Below are positions 30,988 through 40,076 of a stretch of DNA of 64,000 bases, piece by piece; positions within the stretch are counted from its first letter, which is position 1, and each line of letters starts with the position of its first letter. Source of the stretch: Colwellia sp. MB02u-6 (lineage in GTDB: Bacteria; Pseudomonadota; Gammaproteobacteria; Enterobacterales; Alteromonadaceae); assembly GCF_014077095.1 (NCBI RefSeq), contig NZ_JACGVG010000038.1, forward strand, positions 1-64,000, written 5' to 3'. Under the pieces are notes generated by a model. That model searched no databases. It had not been told where the DNA came from and worked only from the letters and a program-made list of their open reading frames with translations. The position numbers and the translations under genes were made by a program.

Positions 30988-32421
30988 ATGATCAACTTCC
31001 TCCCTAAGCGCCCTGTTGTCAGTTTTGTTGTCAGCATTATTATCACAACTTTATCTGGCTGTGCATCATTTGAGCTCACTGATCTTTTTCAGGGCTATAA
31101 CAGCCAAATGAAGCCTGTTAAAGCAGCCCAACGCCAAGGTGAATTTGTTAAAGCGCAAAACCTACTAGGTGAACGTGCTCAAGGTAATAACAGTTACGTC
31201 TTAAATTTACTTGAAAGAGGGCGCTTAGAGTTTTTAGCCGCCGATTGGCAAGCTAGCCAAAAAAGCTTTGCTCAAGCCTATGTTGAGATTGAAGAACAAG
31301 GTAATAAGGCAAAAATTCAAATCAGTAAAGGTTTTGAAAATTTAAGCGCAGTCGTCAGTAACGACAATGTGACTTCTTATCAAGTGCCTTATTATGAACA
31401 AAGTATGTTGCATAGTTATCAGGCGCTAAATTACTTATTTCAACATGATTTAGTTGGCGCGTTAGTTGAAGTACGTCGGGCAAATTTAGTGCAAGAGAAG
31501 GCACTGAAAGCTTATAAAAACGAAGTTTATCAAGCGCAAAAGGAGCTTAATAACTCAGGCATGACCACAGATAGCCTATATAGTGGTTATCCAAGTATGG
31601 CAAGTGCGATTGGTAAAGTGAAAAATGGTTTTCAAAATGCCTTTACTTTTTATCTTTCTGGCATCTTGTATGAAGCCAGTGGCGAGCTAAATGACGCTTA
31701 TATAGATTATAAGCGCGCCATAGAAATATACCCAGAGAACCATTATTTACAACAAGATGTTTTACGCTTAGCCGCTAAGTTAGGTATGCAAGACGACTTA
31801 GCGAGCTTGCAGCAACGTTTTGGAAAATATCAAGCACAAACGTCAAAAGAGCAAGGGCAAGTAGTTGTGCTTATTGAGCAAGATATTGTCAATAGTAAGC
31901 AAGATATTGGCTTAAATCTGCCAGTAGGTCGAAGCAACAGCGGCTTAAAGTTTTTCAGTTTTTCTTTACCTGTGTATCAAGAGACTTTACCAAAGCACAG
32001 TAAACTTACCTTTAAAAATCAAGACCAAAGTTATTTTTCGAATGAAATTGTGGGTATTCAATCGTTAGCCGCGAAAGACTTACAAGAACAATTACCCGCA
32101 CTGCTGACCCGACAAGTCGTTCGCGTTGTTGCTAAAGAAAAAATGCGACAAAAATTGAGTCGAGAGGCGGGCGATGTCGGTAATATTTTAGCCAGTATTT
32201 ACAATATTGCCTCCGAAAGAGCAGATACTCGAAGTTGGTCAACCTTGCCCGATCAAGTGGATATTGTGCGGATGAATTTACCCGCTGGTAAGCAAGTATT
32301 ACAAGTGCAGCTAAATGGACAACAAAAAAATATTGAAGTTGACGTGCAGCCAAATAGAATCACCTTAATTAATTTTTCTGCTATCGGTAGCTATACTGGT
32401 TATCAAACAATAAATTTATAA
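30988..32421 (+). CDS. COG3014 family lipoprotein with TPR-like repeats
   Basis: The start is placed at the ATG at 30988 because it gives a short signal peptide ending in lipobox LSGC (C25). The frame is open from 30937, but the extra 17 residues would precede a lipoprotein signal and have no ribosome site. The mature protein has helical TPR-like repeats (AKAQNLLGERAQG, SGILYEASGELNDAYIDYKRAIEIYPEN) and then a beta-rich tail. COG3014 genes commonly precede ycfL and lpoB in this order of bacteria, suggesting a link to LpoB and peptidoglycan synthesis. Its biochemical role is unknown. Confidence 0.82.
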   Translation: MINFLPKRPVVSFVVSIIITTLSGCASFELTDLFQGYNSQMKPVKAAQRQGEFVKAQNLLGERAQGNNSYVLNLLERGRLEFLAADWQASQKSFAQAYVEIEEQGNKAKIQISKGFENLSAVVSNDNVTSYQVPYYEQSMLHSYQALNYLFQHDLVGALVEVRRANLVQEKALKAYKNEVYQAQKELNNSGMTTDSLYSGYPSMASAIGKVKNGFQNAFTFYLSGILYEASGELNDAYIDYKRAIEIYPENHYLQQDVLRLAAKLGMQDDLASLQQRFGKYQAQTSKEQGQVVVLIEQDIVNSKQDIGLNLPVGRSNSGLKFFSFSLPVYQETLPKHSKLTFKNQDQSYFSNEIVGIQSLAAKDLQEQLPALLTRQVVRVVAKEKMRQKLSREAGDVGNILASIYNIASERADTRSWSTLPDQVDIVRMNLPAGKQVLQVQLNGQQKNIEVDVQPNRITLINFSAIGSYTGYQTINL

Positions 32422-32445
32422 ATAATGGATGCCTTAGGAGGGAGT

Positions 32446-32922
32446 ATGTTCAATAGCATAAATATAACTAGCATGGGCCAAAATATCAGTAGATGTTTAG
32501 CTGTGATATTAGTGAGCGTTTTTATTACCCCCGGCTGTGCGAATAATAAGCCTCCTGTGACCTCTGGTACAGGCACCAGTGCCATCACCCAAGGTGATGA
32601 CTTTAGTAAACACCTTGAAGTACAAAACGATGATTTAGCGAAAAAACTCGTGATTAGCGACGTTAAATCACGCAAAAATAATGGCTTGTTACAAGTCAAC
32701 TTAACCTTGACCAGCCGTTATGAAAAATCACAAAAATTACAATATCATTTCAATTGGTTTGACGAAGCAGGCTTTGTTATTGAAGCCGGAAAAACACCCT
32801 GGATACCATTGGAATTACACGGAAAACAATCCACCACTTTACCCGGATTAGCGCCGAATATTAATGTCAGTACATTTAATGTTTATGTTCGTGCAATCCC
32901 TGAAAAAGCATATAAATATTAA
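32446..32922 (+). CDS. ycfL: YcfL family (DUF1425) lipoprotein
   Basis: The start at 32446 is chosen because AGGAGGG lies just upstream, rather than the frame opening at 32425. Lipobox ITPGC marks a lipoprotein of 158 residues. The DUF1425 domain shows LVISDVKSRKNNGLLQVNLTL and YHFNWFDEAGFVI, with LPGLAPN near the end. It lies between the COG3014 gene and lpoB, the standard neighbourhood of ycfL. Its exact role is unknown. Confidence 0.88.
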   Translation: MFNSINITSMGQNISRCLAVILVSVFITPGCANNKPPVTSGTGTSAITQGDDFSKHLEVQNDDLAKKLVISDVKSRKNNGLLQVNLTLTSRYEKSQKLQYHFNWFDEAGFVIEAGKTPWIPLELHGKQSTTLPGLAPNINVSTFNVYVRAIPEKAYKY

Positions 32923-32940
32923 TCGTTAAGGAATAGCATT

Positions 32941-33543
32941 ATGAATAAATTAGCACTGGTAACAACACTCGGCTTAACCCTAGTATTCGCCACGGGTTGT
33001 GCTAATAAAGCCGTGGTTCGCTATGGCGATGCCACCGCAGTAGAAACTACCGATATTAACTTTGGTTCAACCGACTTACAAAAAGTTGCTGCCCAAATGA
33101 CCGACTCGTTATTATTGTCACCAGTAGTGGGCACATTAACGCAAAATGCCCGCCCAGTAATGTTTGTTGAACGCTTAAAAAATAAAACCAGTGAGCATAT
33201 TGATACCGAGTCAATCACCGACTCTATTTCTACTAAGCTTTTACGCTCTGGCAAATTCCGTTTTGTAGATATGGGTCGAGTAGAAGCGGCACGTGAGCAA
33301 TTAAACTTTCAACATGACGGCGGCATGGTTGACCCAAACACAGCATCACAGTTTGGCCGTCAAATTGGCGCGCAATACATGTTATACGGTAACTTATCGA
33401 GTATCGTTAAAAGCAACCAAGATAAGTCTGATGTTTACTATAAATTCACTTTACGTTTAATGGATCTTGAAAGTGGTTTAGTTGAATGGGCCGATGAAAC
33501 CGAAATTCGTAAAACGAAAGCCAAAGAATCAGTGGGTTGGTAA
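32941..33543 (+). CDS. lpoB: LpoB, outer-membrane lipoprotein activator of PBP1b
   Basis: A 200-residue lipoprotein with lipobox FATGC (C20). The globular LpoB domain carries FVERLKNKTSEHIDT, DSISTKLLRSGKFRFVD and GRQIGAQYMLYGNLSSI, ending with the MDLESGLVEWADETEIRK strand. LpoB reaches from the outer membrane to stimulate the bifunctional synthase PBP1b. It starts 18 bp after ycfL and is the last gene of the operon, closed by a hairpin. The linker between lipid anchor and domain is short compared with the E. coli protein. Confidence 0.92.
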   Translation: MNKLALVTTLGLTLVFATGCANKAVVRYGDATAVETTDINFGSTDLQKVAAQMTDSLLLSPVVGTLTQNARPVMFVERLKNKTSEHIDTESITDSISTKLLRSGKFRFVDMGRVEAAREQLNFQHDGGMVDPNTASQFGRQIGAQYMLYGNLSSIVKSNQDKSDVYYKFTLRLMDLESGLVEWADETEIRKTKAKESVGW

Positions 33544-33572
33544 GAGCTAAAGTGAGATAGTTTTAGAGACCT

Positions 33573-33622
33573 TGAGCGTGCTGCTTAAAAAACAGATAGT
33601 GTGGTAAACAGCAGCACGCTCA
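33573..33622 (+). terminator. Hairpin after lpoB
   Basis: Perfect 13-bp arms TGAGCGTGCTGCT and AGCAGCACGCTCA with a 24-nt loop follow lpoB by 29 bp. The T-run is absent, so this is a terminator-like structure rather than a textbook one. Confidence 0.6.
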
Positions 33623-33696
33623 TAGACGTTATACTTCAAGTGCTATTTATTACACTCTATTTATTACTTTATATTTAATAAATAAAGGAGAGAAAA

Positions 33697-34176
33697 ATGA
33701 AAACAATCACTCTAGCGTTAATTTTCTGGTTGGCATTGATCCCTTTCGCTAATGCTGATTATGAGCGCAATAAAGCTGTGCCGGTTGAAAAAGTTTTATT
33801 TGGTCAGGTATTATCAGTACGAAATATTACCGAACAGGAGTTGATTCAAGATAAAAACCAAGGCTGGAAAACCTTTGGTGGTGCGTTAATTGGTGGTGCA
33901 ATAGGCAATCAATTTGGTAGCGGTAGCGGTAGCGGTAGTGGCCGCGGCGTAGCAACCATATTAGGCGCTATTATTGGTGGTTCAATCAGCCATGATAGAA
34001 ACCCCAAATATCAAGAAAAAACCCTACTGTTAGTTGAGTTAATGATCAAAGTTAATAACGGTGATGAATACATGGTGATACAAGACCTAGACCATCGTAT
34101 GTTATTTCAGCCAAAAGACGCGGTTCGCATGATTTATCTTGCCAATGGCACAGTACGTATTGATAAACAAATGTAA
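33697..34176 (+). CDS. Glycine zipper 2TM domain protein (SlyB/YmgG-like)
   Basis: A 159-residue exported protein. The signal peptide ends at PFANA, with cleavage near residue 20. The glycine-zipper segment at ~67-105 (GGALIGGAIGNQFGSG, a GSGSGSG linker, then ATILGAIIGGSISH) forms the double membrane-inserting hairpin. A small beta domain follows. SlyB-like proteins reside in the outer membrane and respond to envelope stress, but this one lacks a lipobox. AAAGGAGAG precedes the ATG. It is probably monocistronic. Confidence 0.85.
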   Translation: MKTITLALIFWLALIPFANADYERNKAVPVEKVLFGQVLSVRNITEQELIQDKNQGWKTFGGALIGGAIGNQFGSGSGSGSGRGVATILGAIIGGSISHDRNPKYQEKTLLLVELMIKVNNGDEYMVIQDLDHRMLFQPKDAVRMIYLANGTVRIDKQM

Positions 34177-34383
34177 GCTGGCTGGTTAAGCGGGTAAAAA
34201 AGTTCTAAAATCAAGACCTAGATGTAATGTTAAGCTTCGGCTTATAGTGCGAATGTGAGGTAAATACTCGTGATAATACTTACTTGTATCCATAAAAACA
34301 CCTATATCACAATAAGAGGCTAAAATTAGTGAGGAATGAGTATTGGCCAGTAGCATTAATCTTATAACTCATTTAGCTGCGCT

Positions 34384-34749
34384 TCAAACCCAGAGATCAT
34401 TTTTAGCCGTAAGGTTACCAGCCGTATCGCCAGTATTAACAATACCCTTGGGTTCCACAATCATAATTTTACACTCCCTGCTTGCAGAGGGTTTATGCTC
34501 TACACCTTTTGGAATAACAAACATTTCACCTGACTCTAGTGAAACTATACCATCACGAAATTCAATAGTAAGGCAGCCTTCAATAACAATAAACACCTCG
34601 TCAGTTTCCGGGTGATCGTGCCAAATAAACTCAGCTGCTACTTTAACTAATTTAAATTGGTATTCATTCATTTCAGCAATGACACGAGGTGACCAATGTT
34701 CAGAGAATTTTGTGAATTTTTCGTTGAAATTAATAGGTGAAAATTTCAT
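34384..34749 (-). CDS. Cupin domain protein
   Basis: The start at 34749 ([12 protein letters not shown]) is taken because GGAG lies 6 bp upstream; the frame is open to 34782. The 121-residue single-domain cupin has metal-site motif 1 [19 protein letters not shown] (His, His, Glu) and motif 2 [10 protein letters not shown]. The fold commonly binds a metal, but the reaction cannot be told from the sequence. It stands alone on the minus strand. Confidence 0.85.
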   Translation of the reverse strand: MKFSPINFNEKFTKFSEHWSPRVIAEMNEYQFKLVKVAAEFIWHDHPETDEVFIVIEGCLTIEFRDGIVSLESGEMFVIPKGVEHKPSASRECKIMIVEPKGIVNTGDTAGNLTAKNDLWV

Positions 34750-34934
34750 ATTGACTCCATGGTTGCTCGTGCAGCTAACCATATATTATGTTGTAAACGT
34801 TTAACTAACTTTTATTTATTTGAATAGTTAACAACTGACCTGAAATTTATTTTATGTTACATCTTGGGTGTTTATATTTTATATTTACCGTGACAACATT
34901 ATTTCGACCTTATTAGAACTGTCTCCTTGGATAA

Positions 34935-34956
34935 AGTGCACACTGCTAGTGCACAC
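34935..34956. repeat. Tandem direct repeat AGTGCACAC
   Basis: Two copies of AGTGCACAC separated by TGCT, each containing the palindrome GTGCAC, directly abut repeat copy A. Confidence 0.5.
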
Positions 34957-34958
34957 TT

Positions 34959-35029
34959 ATGCCACATTCCAGATATTAACTTTTAAATAAACTGAACACT
35001 TTGAATTATATTATTGTACCAATAATGCC
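34959..35029. repeat. 71-bp dispersed repeat, copy A
   Basis: Begins ATGCCACATTC and ends GATAATGCC-like (AATAATGCC). By hand alignment it is about 79 percent identical to copy B at 35645-35715. It lies after the stop of the minus-strand gene 35117-35497. Confidence 0.6.
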
Positions 35030-35116
35030 TTATTAAGAGATGAATAATTGTCGGTTATAAGCGACAAAGAAGCAAAAATAACTGTTATTTGTCCTTTTGA
35101 ATGGCTTATATGCGAC

Positions 35117-35497
35117 TTACTTAACTCGCTTATTTTGCTGATACTCATAAGCCTCTTCTGATATAAAACTGCTCGTTTGACCCGATTTTATTTTAGCCAT
35201 TTCAAAATCTTGAACAGCTTTAATCTCAAGCCTACGAGACCACCATTTTATTTCACTAAGCATTCGTTTTGCATTAGCTCTTAAATTTACAGCATTAGAA
35301 GATTTTGCAGTTAACGAGCATTGAGGAGGATCTATTTTGTGATTTTGACAATACTCTAGAGCATCAGCTAATCCTTGCTCTGTAATTAACTCCTCACATT
35401 TACTGGCGTGTACTTCTGCATTTGAAACGTACTCAGCAATTATTAATTCTAATTTTGACATATTACTTTGAATTCCCTCTCTAAACTTTTGGAGCAT
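35117..35497 (-). CDS. Hypothetical protein, unrecognised
   Basis: A 126-residue frame with no family I recognise. It is largely helical and charged, with four cysteines in the first two-thirds (HASKCEELITEQG, LEYCQNHKIDPPQC). A second ATG at 35461 (MSKLELIIAEYVSNAE) has a better ribosome site (GAGAGGGAATT) and may be the true start, giving 114 residues. It lies alone between the two 71-bp repeat copies in a gene-poor stretch. Accessory origin is inference. Confidence 0.6.
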   Translation of the reverse strand: MLQKFREGIQSNMSKLELIIAEYVSNAEVHASKCEELITEQGLADALEYCQNHKIDPPQCSLTAKSSNAVNLRANAKRMLSEIKWWSRRLEIKAVQDFEMAKIKSGQTSSFISEEAYEYQQNKRVK

Positions 35498-35644
35498 ATA
35501 ACGCCCTGTTAATTACTTGTACTTAATGATTAAATACAACGAGTAGCAATAAAATCAACAACAAGTAGACTGCTTTTTTAGCATATGTGTAACAATTTAA
35601 TTTAAGCATTAATTGCCCAAAAAACATTACTAAAACATCGATTA

Positions 35645-35715
35645 ATGCCACATTCGAGTGATTAGATTTTAAAGACACTTAATCACTTTGGATTAGGTTT
35701 TGTATCGATAATGCC
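35645..35715. repeat. 71-bp dispersed repeat, copy B
   Basis: Begins ATGCCACATTCGAG and ends CGATAATGCC, with ATGCCACA repeated at its right border. An internal 8-bp inverted repeat (AGTGATTA/TAATCACT) can form a stem on the minus strand. It lies just after the stop of the gene at 35739-36122. Confidence 0.6.
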
Positions 35716-35738
35716 ACAACATTGCTTTTTAAGTAATT

Positions 35739-36122
35739 TCAGTGCCCTGAACCTTCTGTAGTGATGCTGACGTAAATATATCCATCATTTGGTGACTCTG
35801 CATTCCCTACAATTGTCGTTGCTCGCCATTGTGTAATCAGGAATATAAATACTGCTAAAGGCTTAAGGGATGGCAGAGGATTAATGTTTTCCTTAATCCA
35901 CTCTCTCTGGTCAATATTAGATTCTTGACCCGTATATTTCTCAAACTGACCTACAGCGTGAACAAGCTCTCTATTTTCCTCAATGTTTAACTCAAACAAA
36001 ATATTCCCGTGCTTGAGAAATAAGCTTTCATAATCTGCATTAGCTACTTTGATGTCAGAGTGCTTTATTATGAGTGGATCAGCCATATTATTTTTTCCAT
36101 TTGAAGCTCTTGTTATATTCAT
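35739..36122 (-). CDS. Hypothetical protein with one hydrophobic segment
   Basis: A 127-residue protein of no recognised family. A hydrophobic stretch near residue 87 (PLAVFIFLITQW) could be membrane-associated, and the C-terminus is beta-like (GYIYVSITTEGSGH). The first ATG overlaps the stop of the upstream lipoprotein gene by 4 bp, suggesting coupling; an alternative start is at 36086. With its upstream neighbour it could be a small two-gene unit. Confidence 0.55.
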   Translation of the reverse strand: MNITRASNGKNNMADPLIIKHSDIKVANADYESLFLKHGNILFELNIEENRELVHAVGQFEKYTGQESNIDQREWIKENINPLPSLKPLAVFIFLITQWRATTIVGNAESPNDGYIYVSITTEGSGH

Positions 36123-36352
36123 TTATTACTGTTTTTCTTTAAAGACTTATCAATTGCATCTACTTGTGTCTGTTTTCTTTTAAGGCAATTCACCCTATCT
36201 TGTGCATGACCTTGTTCGCATTTTGACGAAGCGCCTTTACTGTCTATTACAGCAGAGGTTCCTGAATATATGGCATCAAAAACATTATTTCCTGTTTGAA
36301 TAGCTGAACAAGCAGATAGAAAAAAGGGCAAAAGTATAATTAAAGATTTCAT
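36119..36352 (-). CDS. Small lipoprotein, unknown function
   Basis: A 77-residue protein with a signal peptide and lipobox FLSAC (C15). The mature part has two further cysteines (SKCEQGHAQDRVNCLKRK) and a lysine-rich end. AAAGGAAT precedes the ATG. It overlaps the next gene by 4 bp. The family is unknown. Confidence 0.65.
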   Translation of the reverse strand: MKSLIILLPFFLSACSAIQTGNNVFDAIYSGTSAVIDSKGASSKCEQGHAQDRVNCLKRKQTQVDAIDKSLKKNSNK

Positions 36353-37113
36353 GCTTACTCAATTCCTTTGATAAATATAATAGCTCATTATGTATACGAC
36401 TCAGTATCACATACACCATAAACAACATTAAATTAACATTAATGTTTCATACTTTCAAAGCATTAGAAACTAATAATGCTAAATCACATGTATATTAGGG
36501 TGCGTTACTAAGGTCTATCAGCAATACAGCCTTAATAAATAAAACATTTTAAATTCATGCGGTTAATTGAATTTGTTTAGTGTGTATTATAATAAATGGT
36601 GTGTTACTAATACGTCTTAGTAACACACCTAGAAAAATCATACTGACTTCCATATAAAAAGGCATGACATCATTTACGCTAGTAGTTAATTCATTAGAAA
36701 ATATATGCAATATTTTTAGCTAGAATGTCAGGGATGTGCACAAAGTGATCTTATTTAATCGTGATAAACTTAATGTTATTCAGTGGTCACAGTAGATGTC
36801 ATTAGGATGCAGTGTTGGATGATAATGACGGGCAGTTTTGATGTAATTGGGTGGCACAACTGATGTGAATTTCCAATAAGGGTTCATAGCTTGCTCTTTA
36901 GAATAAGTAGCTATTTTTGAATGCATCTTTAGAGCGCTTGCAATGGTCTTTAGCTTTATCCATTTCCTTCATGAAAAAGTAGATCACTTACTTAGTCAAA
37001 TGGGTATAAAAATAACTTTTGATATGTTTTTTATTAAAAAAGTGTAATTAATAAAAACTTAAATGGGTTTTCAAACGTATGATGACTATCACCTCATTAA
37101 ATAATAAGTTTTT
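36353..37113. other. Gene-free region with a hairpin and repeats
   Basis: No supported gene in 760 bp. It contains three copies of GTGYGTTACTAA (one at about 36500, and two inverted at 36598-36629, listed separately). The remainder is AT-rich with nothing recognised. Confidence 0.5.
36598..36629. repeat. 13-bp perfect inverted repeat, third copy nearby
   Basis: GGTGTGTTACTAA and TTAGTAACACACC flank a 6-nt loop TACGTC. A direct copy GGTGCGTTACTAA lies at about 36499-36511. The stem has no T-run, so it may be a recombination or protein site. Confidence 0.6.
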
Positions 37114-37293
37114 ATGTTTTCAATATTTAAGTCAAACCCATTAAAAAAGTTAAATAAACGTTACGAAGCTAAACTTGAAGAAGCTATGCATTTACAAAGA
37201 AAAGGTGATATCAAAGGCTACTCAATGGTTACTGCTGAAGCTGAAAAAATAGCAGTTGAAATAAAAGCGTTAGAAAGTGCCACAAAATCCTAA
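37114..37293 (+). CDS. DUF6435 (Lacal_2735-like) small protein
   Basis: A 59-residue protein starting MFSIFKSNPLKKLNKRYEAK with a helical LEEAMHLQRKGDIKGYSMVT middle. The pattern F-x-F-K-x-P-x-K-K-L-x-K-x-Y then GD-I matches this small family of unknown function. A paralog lies at 41109-41288 on the other strand. The ribosome site is weak. Confidence 0.75.
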   Translation: MFSIFKSNPLKKLNKRYEAKLEEAMHLQRKGDIKGYSMVTAEAEKIAVEIKALESATKS

Positions 37294-38201
37294 CTAGATG
37301 GCAACATATTTATTGTTTAAAATTTGTAGCATGTTTGTAATATTTGCTAAGAATTAATAGCCAGTGTCTTAAATTCTTGGGTTTGTTGTGAGCCAAAATA
37401 TGCATTAAGACCTATTATTGCCTTTTTTAGGTTTTCTTTTTATAGCTACGTTGCTTTATATTATAGGCAACGCTGCTTTCAGTATCTGACCTCAGCTTTA
37501 TAACTGGCATTGATTGGTTAGTTTACTTCTTTTGCAATAACATCCCAATTACTCCCTCTATAATAATGCCTGTTTTTAAGGATGTATCTGACAAAAAGTT
37601 ATACTTTATACTGCCATCATCTTCAAAGAGTTTTAGAGAGTAACAGCTGAGAAGATAAATTACCCATAACCGGTAACATATGTCTGGGATGATAGGTTAT
37701 TTTACAGATACTGCTGTATATTTTGAAAGCAACAAGCATTTTAATAGCAAGATCACTCATGAAGTGATCTGCTTTTCTACGAGGAAAAATGGATAAATAC
37801 CAACCATAAAATTTTACCAGTAGTTAAGCTACTCATAAATTCTATCCTGTGGGTGGCATTGCCGATTTGAAATAAACACTTTAATTTATATAAGTAACGC
37901 TCAATTGACCTATTACCGGCTAATTTATGGTTGTTTATTACATAATGGTTATAAGATTTGTCATTTACTGTACAGGTATTATTTGTGTCAACAGCGGTTC
38001 TTTTCTTCTCTTGGTCGTGAAAAACCTTTGTTATTTGTGAGTCCAAATTTGTATTCATTACATCACCTAGCATTAGATGATGTAAACCAAGCTACAATCC
38101 CCCTACATTTATTAGCTAAAATGCAAAAAATGGCGATTTGTTAGCTACATAAATACTTCATAAATAAAGCTGACTTTTAGTCTTGTTAAGGTTAAGAAGT
38201 A
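37294..38201. other. Gene-poor region, nothing firmly supported
   Basis: About 900 bp between the DUF6435 gene and ferredoxin-NADP reductase. Short frames on both strands (37777-38073, 37905-38144) overlap each other and resemble nothing. A hairpin AGATCACT-N5-AGTGATCT (37750-37770) followed by GCTTTTC could be a weak terminator. Confidence 0.45.
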
Positions 38202-38984
38202 CTATTTTTCAACAAAAGCTCTTTCAACAACGTAGTCGCCTTGCACGCCTTTTTTACGACTTTCCTGAAAACCTCTTTCATCTAACATGGCACAGGTGTC
38301 TTTTAGCATAGCAGGGCTGCCACATAACATCACGCGGTCAAACTCGGGATCAATTTCAGGTATGTCAATATCAAGACAGAGCTTACCTGTTTTTATTAAA
38401 TCAGTAATGCGTCCTTCATTTTTATAGCTCTCACGAGTCACACTGGGATAGTAGATTAGCTGTTCAGCAATCATGTCACCAAGATATTCATGATGAGGCA
38501 GATCTGTGGTTATTATTTTGTGGTAAGCCAGTTCATTCACGTACCTTACGCCATGAAATAAAATTACTTTGTCAAAACGCTGATAAGTTTCTGGATCTTT
38601 GATAATACTTAAAAAGGGCGCCAAGCCTGTTCCTGTGCCGATCAAGAATAGGTTTCGACCATCTCGTAAGTCATCTATAACCAAAGTTCCGGTTGGTTTA
38701 CTGCCGATAATAACTTCATCACCAATAGCTAAATGTTGTAATTTGGAGGTAAAAGCCCCTCCTTCAACTTTAATGCTGAAAAACTCCAAATAATCTTCAT
38801 GGTTTGCACTGGCGAGACTGTAGGCGCGTAGAATGGGCCGAGTATTTTCTTGTGCTAAGCCAATGATGATATATTCACCATTCCTAAAGCGGAGACCTTG
38901 ACTACGGGTAGTCTTAAAAGAAAAAAGACTATCGTTCCAATGAACAACATCGATGACTTTTTCGGGATTAAATTTTTTTTGCAT
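38202..38984 (-). CDS. fpr: Ferredoxin--NADP+ reductase
   Basis: The start at 38984 is selected because AGGA lies 6-7 bp upstream and the protein (260 residues) then begins MQKKFNPEKVIDVVHWNDSL, as in other bacterial Fpr; the frame is open to 39080. The FAD motif is RAYSLASA, the NADP-binding segment FLIGTGTGLAPFLSI and a later CGSPAML. The C-terminus VVERAFVEK is the subclass I ending. It transfers electrons between NADPH and ferredoxin or flavodoxin and is linked to oxidative stress defence. Confidence 0.92.
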   Translation of the reverse strand: MQKKFNPEKVIDVVHWNDSLFSFKTTRSQGLRFRNGEYIIIGLAQENTRPILRAYSLASANHEDYLEFFSIKVEGGAFTSKLQHLAIGDEVIIGSKPTGTLVIDDLRDGRNLFLIGTGTGLAPFLSIIKDPETYQRFDKVILFHGVRYVNELAYHKIITTDLPHHEYLGDMIAEQLIYYPSVTRESYKNEGRITDLIKTGKLCLDIDIPEIDPEFDRVMLCGSPAMLKDTCAMLDERGFQESRKKGVQGDYVVERAFVEK

Positions 38985-39464
38985 GGTTTGTCCTGTAAGC
39001 AACTTTTGACTAAATAAAAAATAAGCTTTATTGACTCGGTATGAAAACAGATGATTGATGACAGTGTCATCTATGCTCAAATCAATTAAAGACTAGCTAA
39101 ATTTCCTGATAAAATTTAGCAGCTCTTTGGTAAAATCGTAGGCTTAACTTAAGGTTACATAAGCATAAAGTCTGTGATTTTTTTTAAGGAAAAAATGATT
39201 AAAAGAGCGATAGGTTTGAACAATAAACCGACTTAGCATACCAAAAAGTAATTTTTTTAGTTTGACTAGTTAACACCTTATACGATATTTAAACCGTTAC
39301 AGATCATTTGTGGCCACCAACTTCTTTGCCGTAAACCAGTCAGCTATAATACTGAGTTAGGTGGAATATATTTAACTCTTAGTAAGCACAAGTAAACACA
39401 AGTACGCACCAGTAACCATTAGCAAGCATAAGGTAATAACCAACAACTAATAATTACTTCAATA
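38985..39464. other. Intergenic region with 10-bp repeats
   Basis: No gene seen. The fpr promoter should lie within the first 150 bp. Five degenerate 10-bp units occupy 39381-39430, listed separately. Confidence 0.5.
39381..39430. repeat. Five 10-bp tandem units (AGTAAGCACA-like)
   Basis: AGTAAGCACA, AGTAAACACA, AGTACGCACC, AGTAACCATT and AGCAAGCATA follow one another in phase, about one helical turn each. They sit 35 bp past the tetR stop. Confidence 0.65.
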
Positions 39465-40040
39465 TCAGTAATCTTCATTAATTATTCTGAGTACGGTAGG
39501 TAAGCACTTTAGCGCTGCATCGATATTACCTTCGACTGAAGCTGAAACGATTGCACCTTCTTTAAGTAGAGAAATGGTGTTTGCAACAACTTCACATTCA
39601 TCTGTTTTATTGATGAACATACTCACTTTTTCCTTTATTAGCAGGCTAATTTTATGCTTGTGTTCTTTACAAGAACGTCGTGCAAGAGAGTTAGGGTCAC
39701 CATATTCAGCCGCAGTATTTATAAAATAACAGCCTTTAAATTCATCAAGTCCAGCCACTCTGTTATTAAACCAATTATCTAGACCGTAAAATAGCGCAAG
39801 AATTGACTCTTTACCTGTTTTCTTGCTATTTAATATTGATTCAAACCACTGACAAAAAAGATGATCTCGATATTTAAGAGTTGCTAATACTAGTTGCTCT
39901 TTACTTGAGAAATGGTGATATAAAGTTTTTTTTGCAACACCTGACTCTTTTACTATTTCATTTATGCCAACTGAATTAATGCCATTGGAGTAGAAAAGTT
40001 GTAATGCTGTTTTGATTAAAAGCAATTTTTTTACATTCAT
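39465..40040 (-). CDS. TetR family transcriptional regulator
   Basis: A 191-residue regulator. The N-terminal helix-turn-helix (residues ~8-52) reads ALQLFYSNGINSVGINEIVKESG, then KKTLYHHFSSKEQLVLATL, typical of TetR. The C-terminal ligand domain has GCYFINTAAEYGDP, found in the YcdC/AefR-like branch. It is divergent from the HPP gene and the gap holds two tandem palindromes, so autoregulation and control of the HPP gene are likely. The ligand is unknown. Confidence 0.9.
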   Translation of the reverse strand: MNVKKLLLIKTALQLFYSNGINSVGINEIVKESGVAKKTLYHHFSSKEQLVLATLKYRDHLFCQWFESILNSKKTGKESILALFYGLDNWFNNRVAGLDEFKGCYFINTAAEYGDPNSLARRSCKEHKHKISLLIKEKVSMFINKTDECEVVANTISLLKEGAIVSASVEGNIDAALKCLPTVLRIINEDY

Positions 40041-40076
40041 ATATGTGACTCCTAATTAAAATGAATCTTGACCCAA

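Noticed and set aside
33573-33622. Mobile hairpin element after lpoB
   Set aside because: Sited right after an operon end and with no second copy noticed, so a terminator-like hairpin is the simpler view.
34959-35715. Integron attC sites
   Set aside because: The repeats follow genes as cassettes do, but the RYYYAAC/GTTRRRY core pairs are missing and no integrase was seen; only a weak GGCGTTAT precedes 35497.
37777-38144. Two opposing frames of 98 and 79 residues
   Set aside because: They overlap each other on opposite strands and resemble no family; neither has good start signals.
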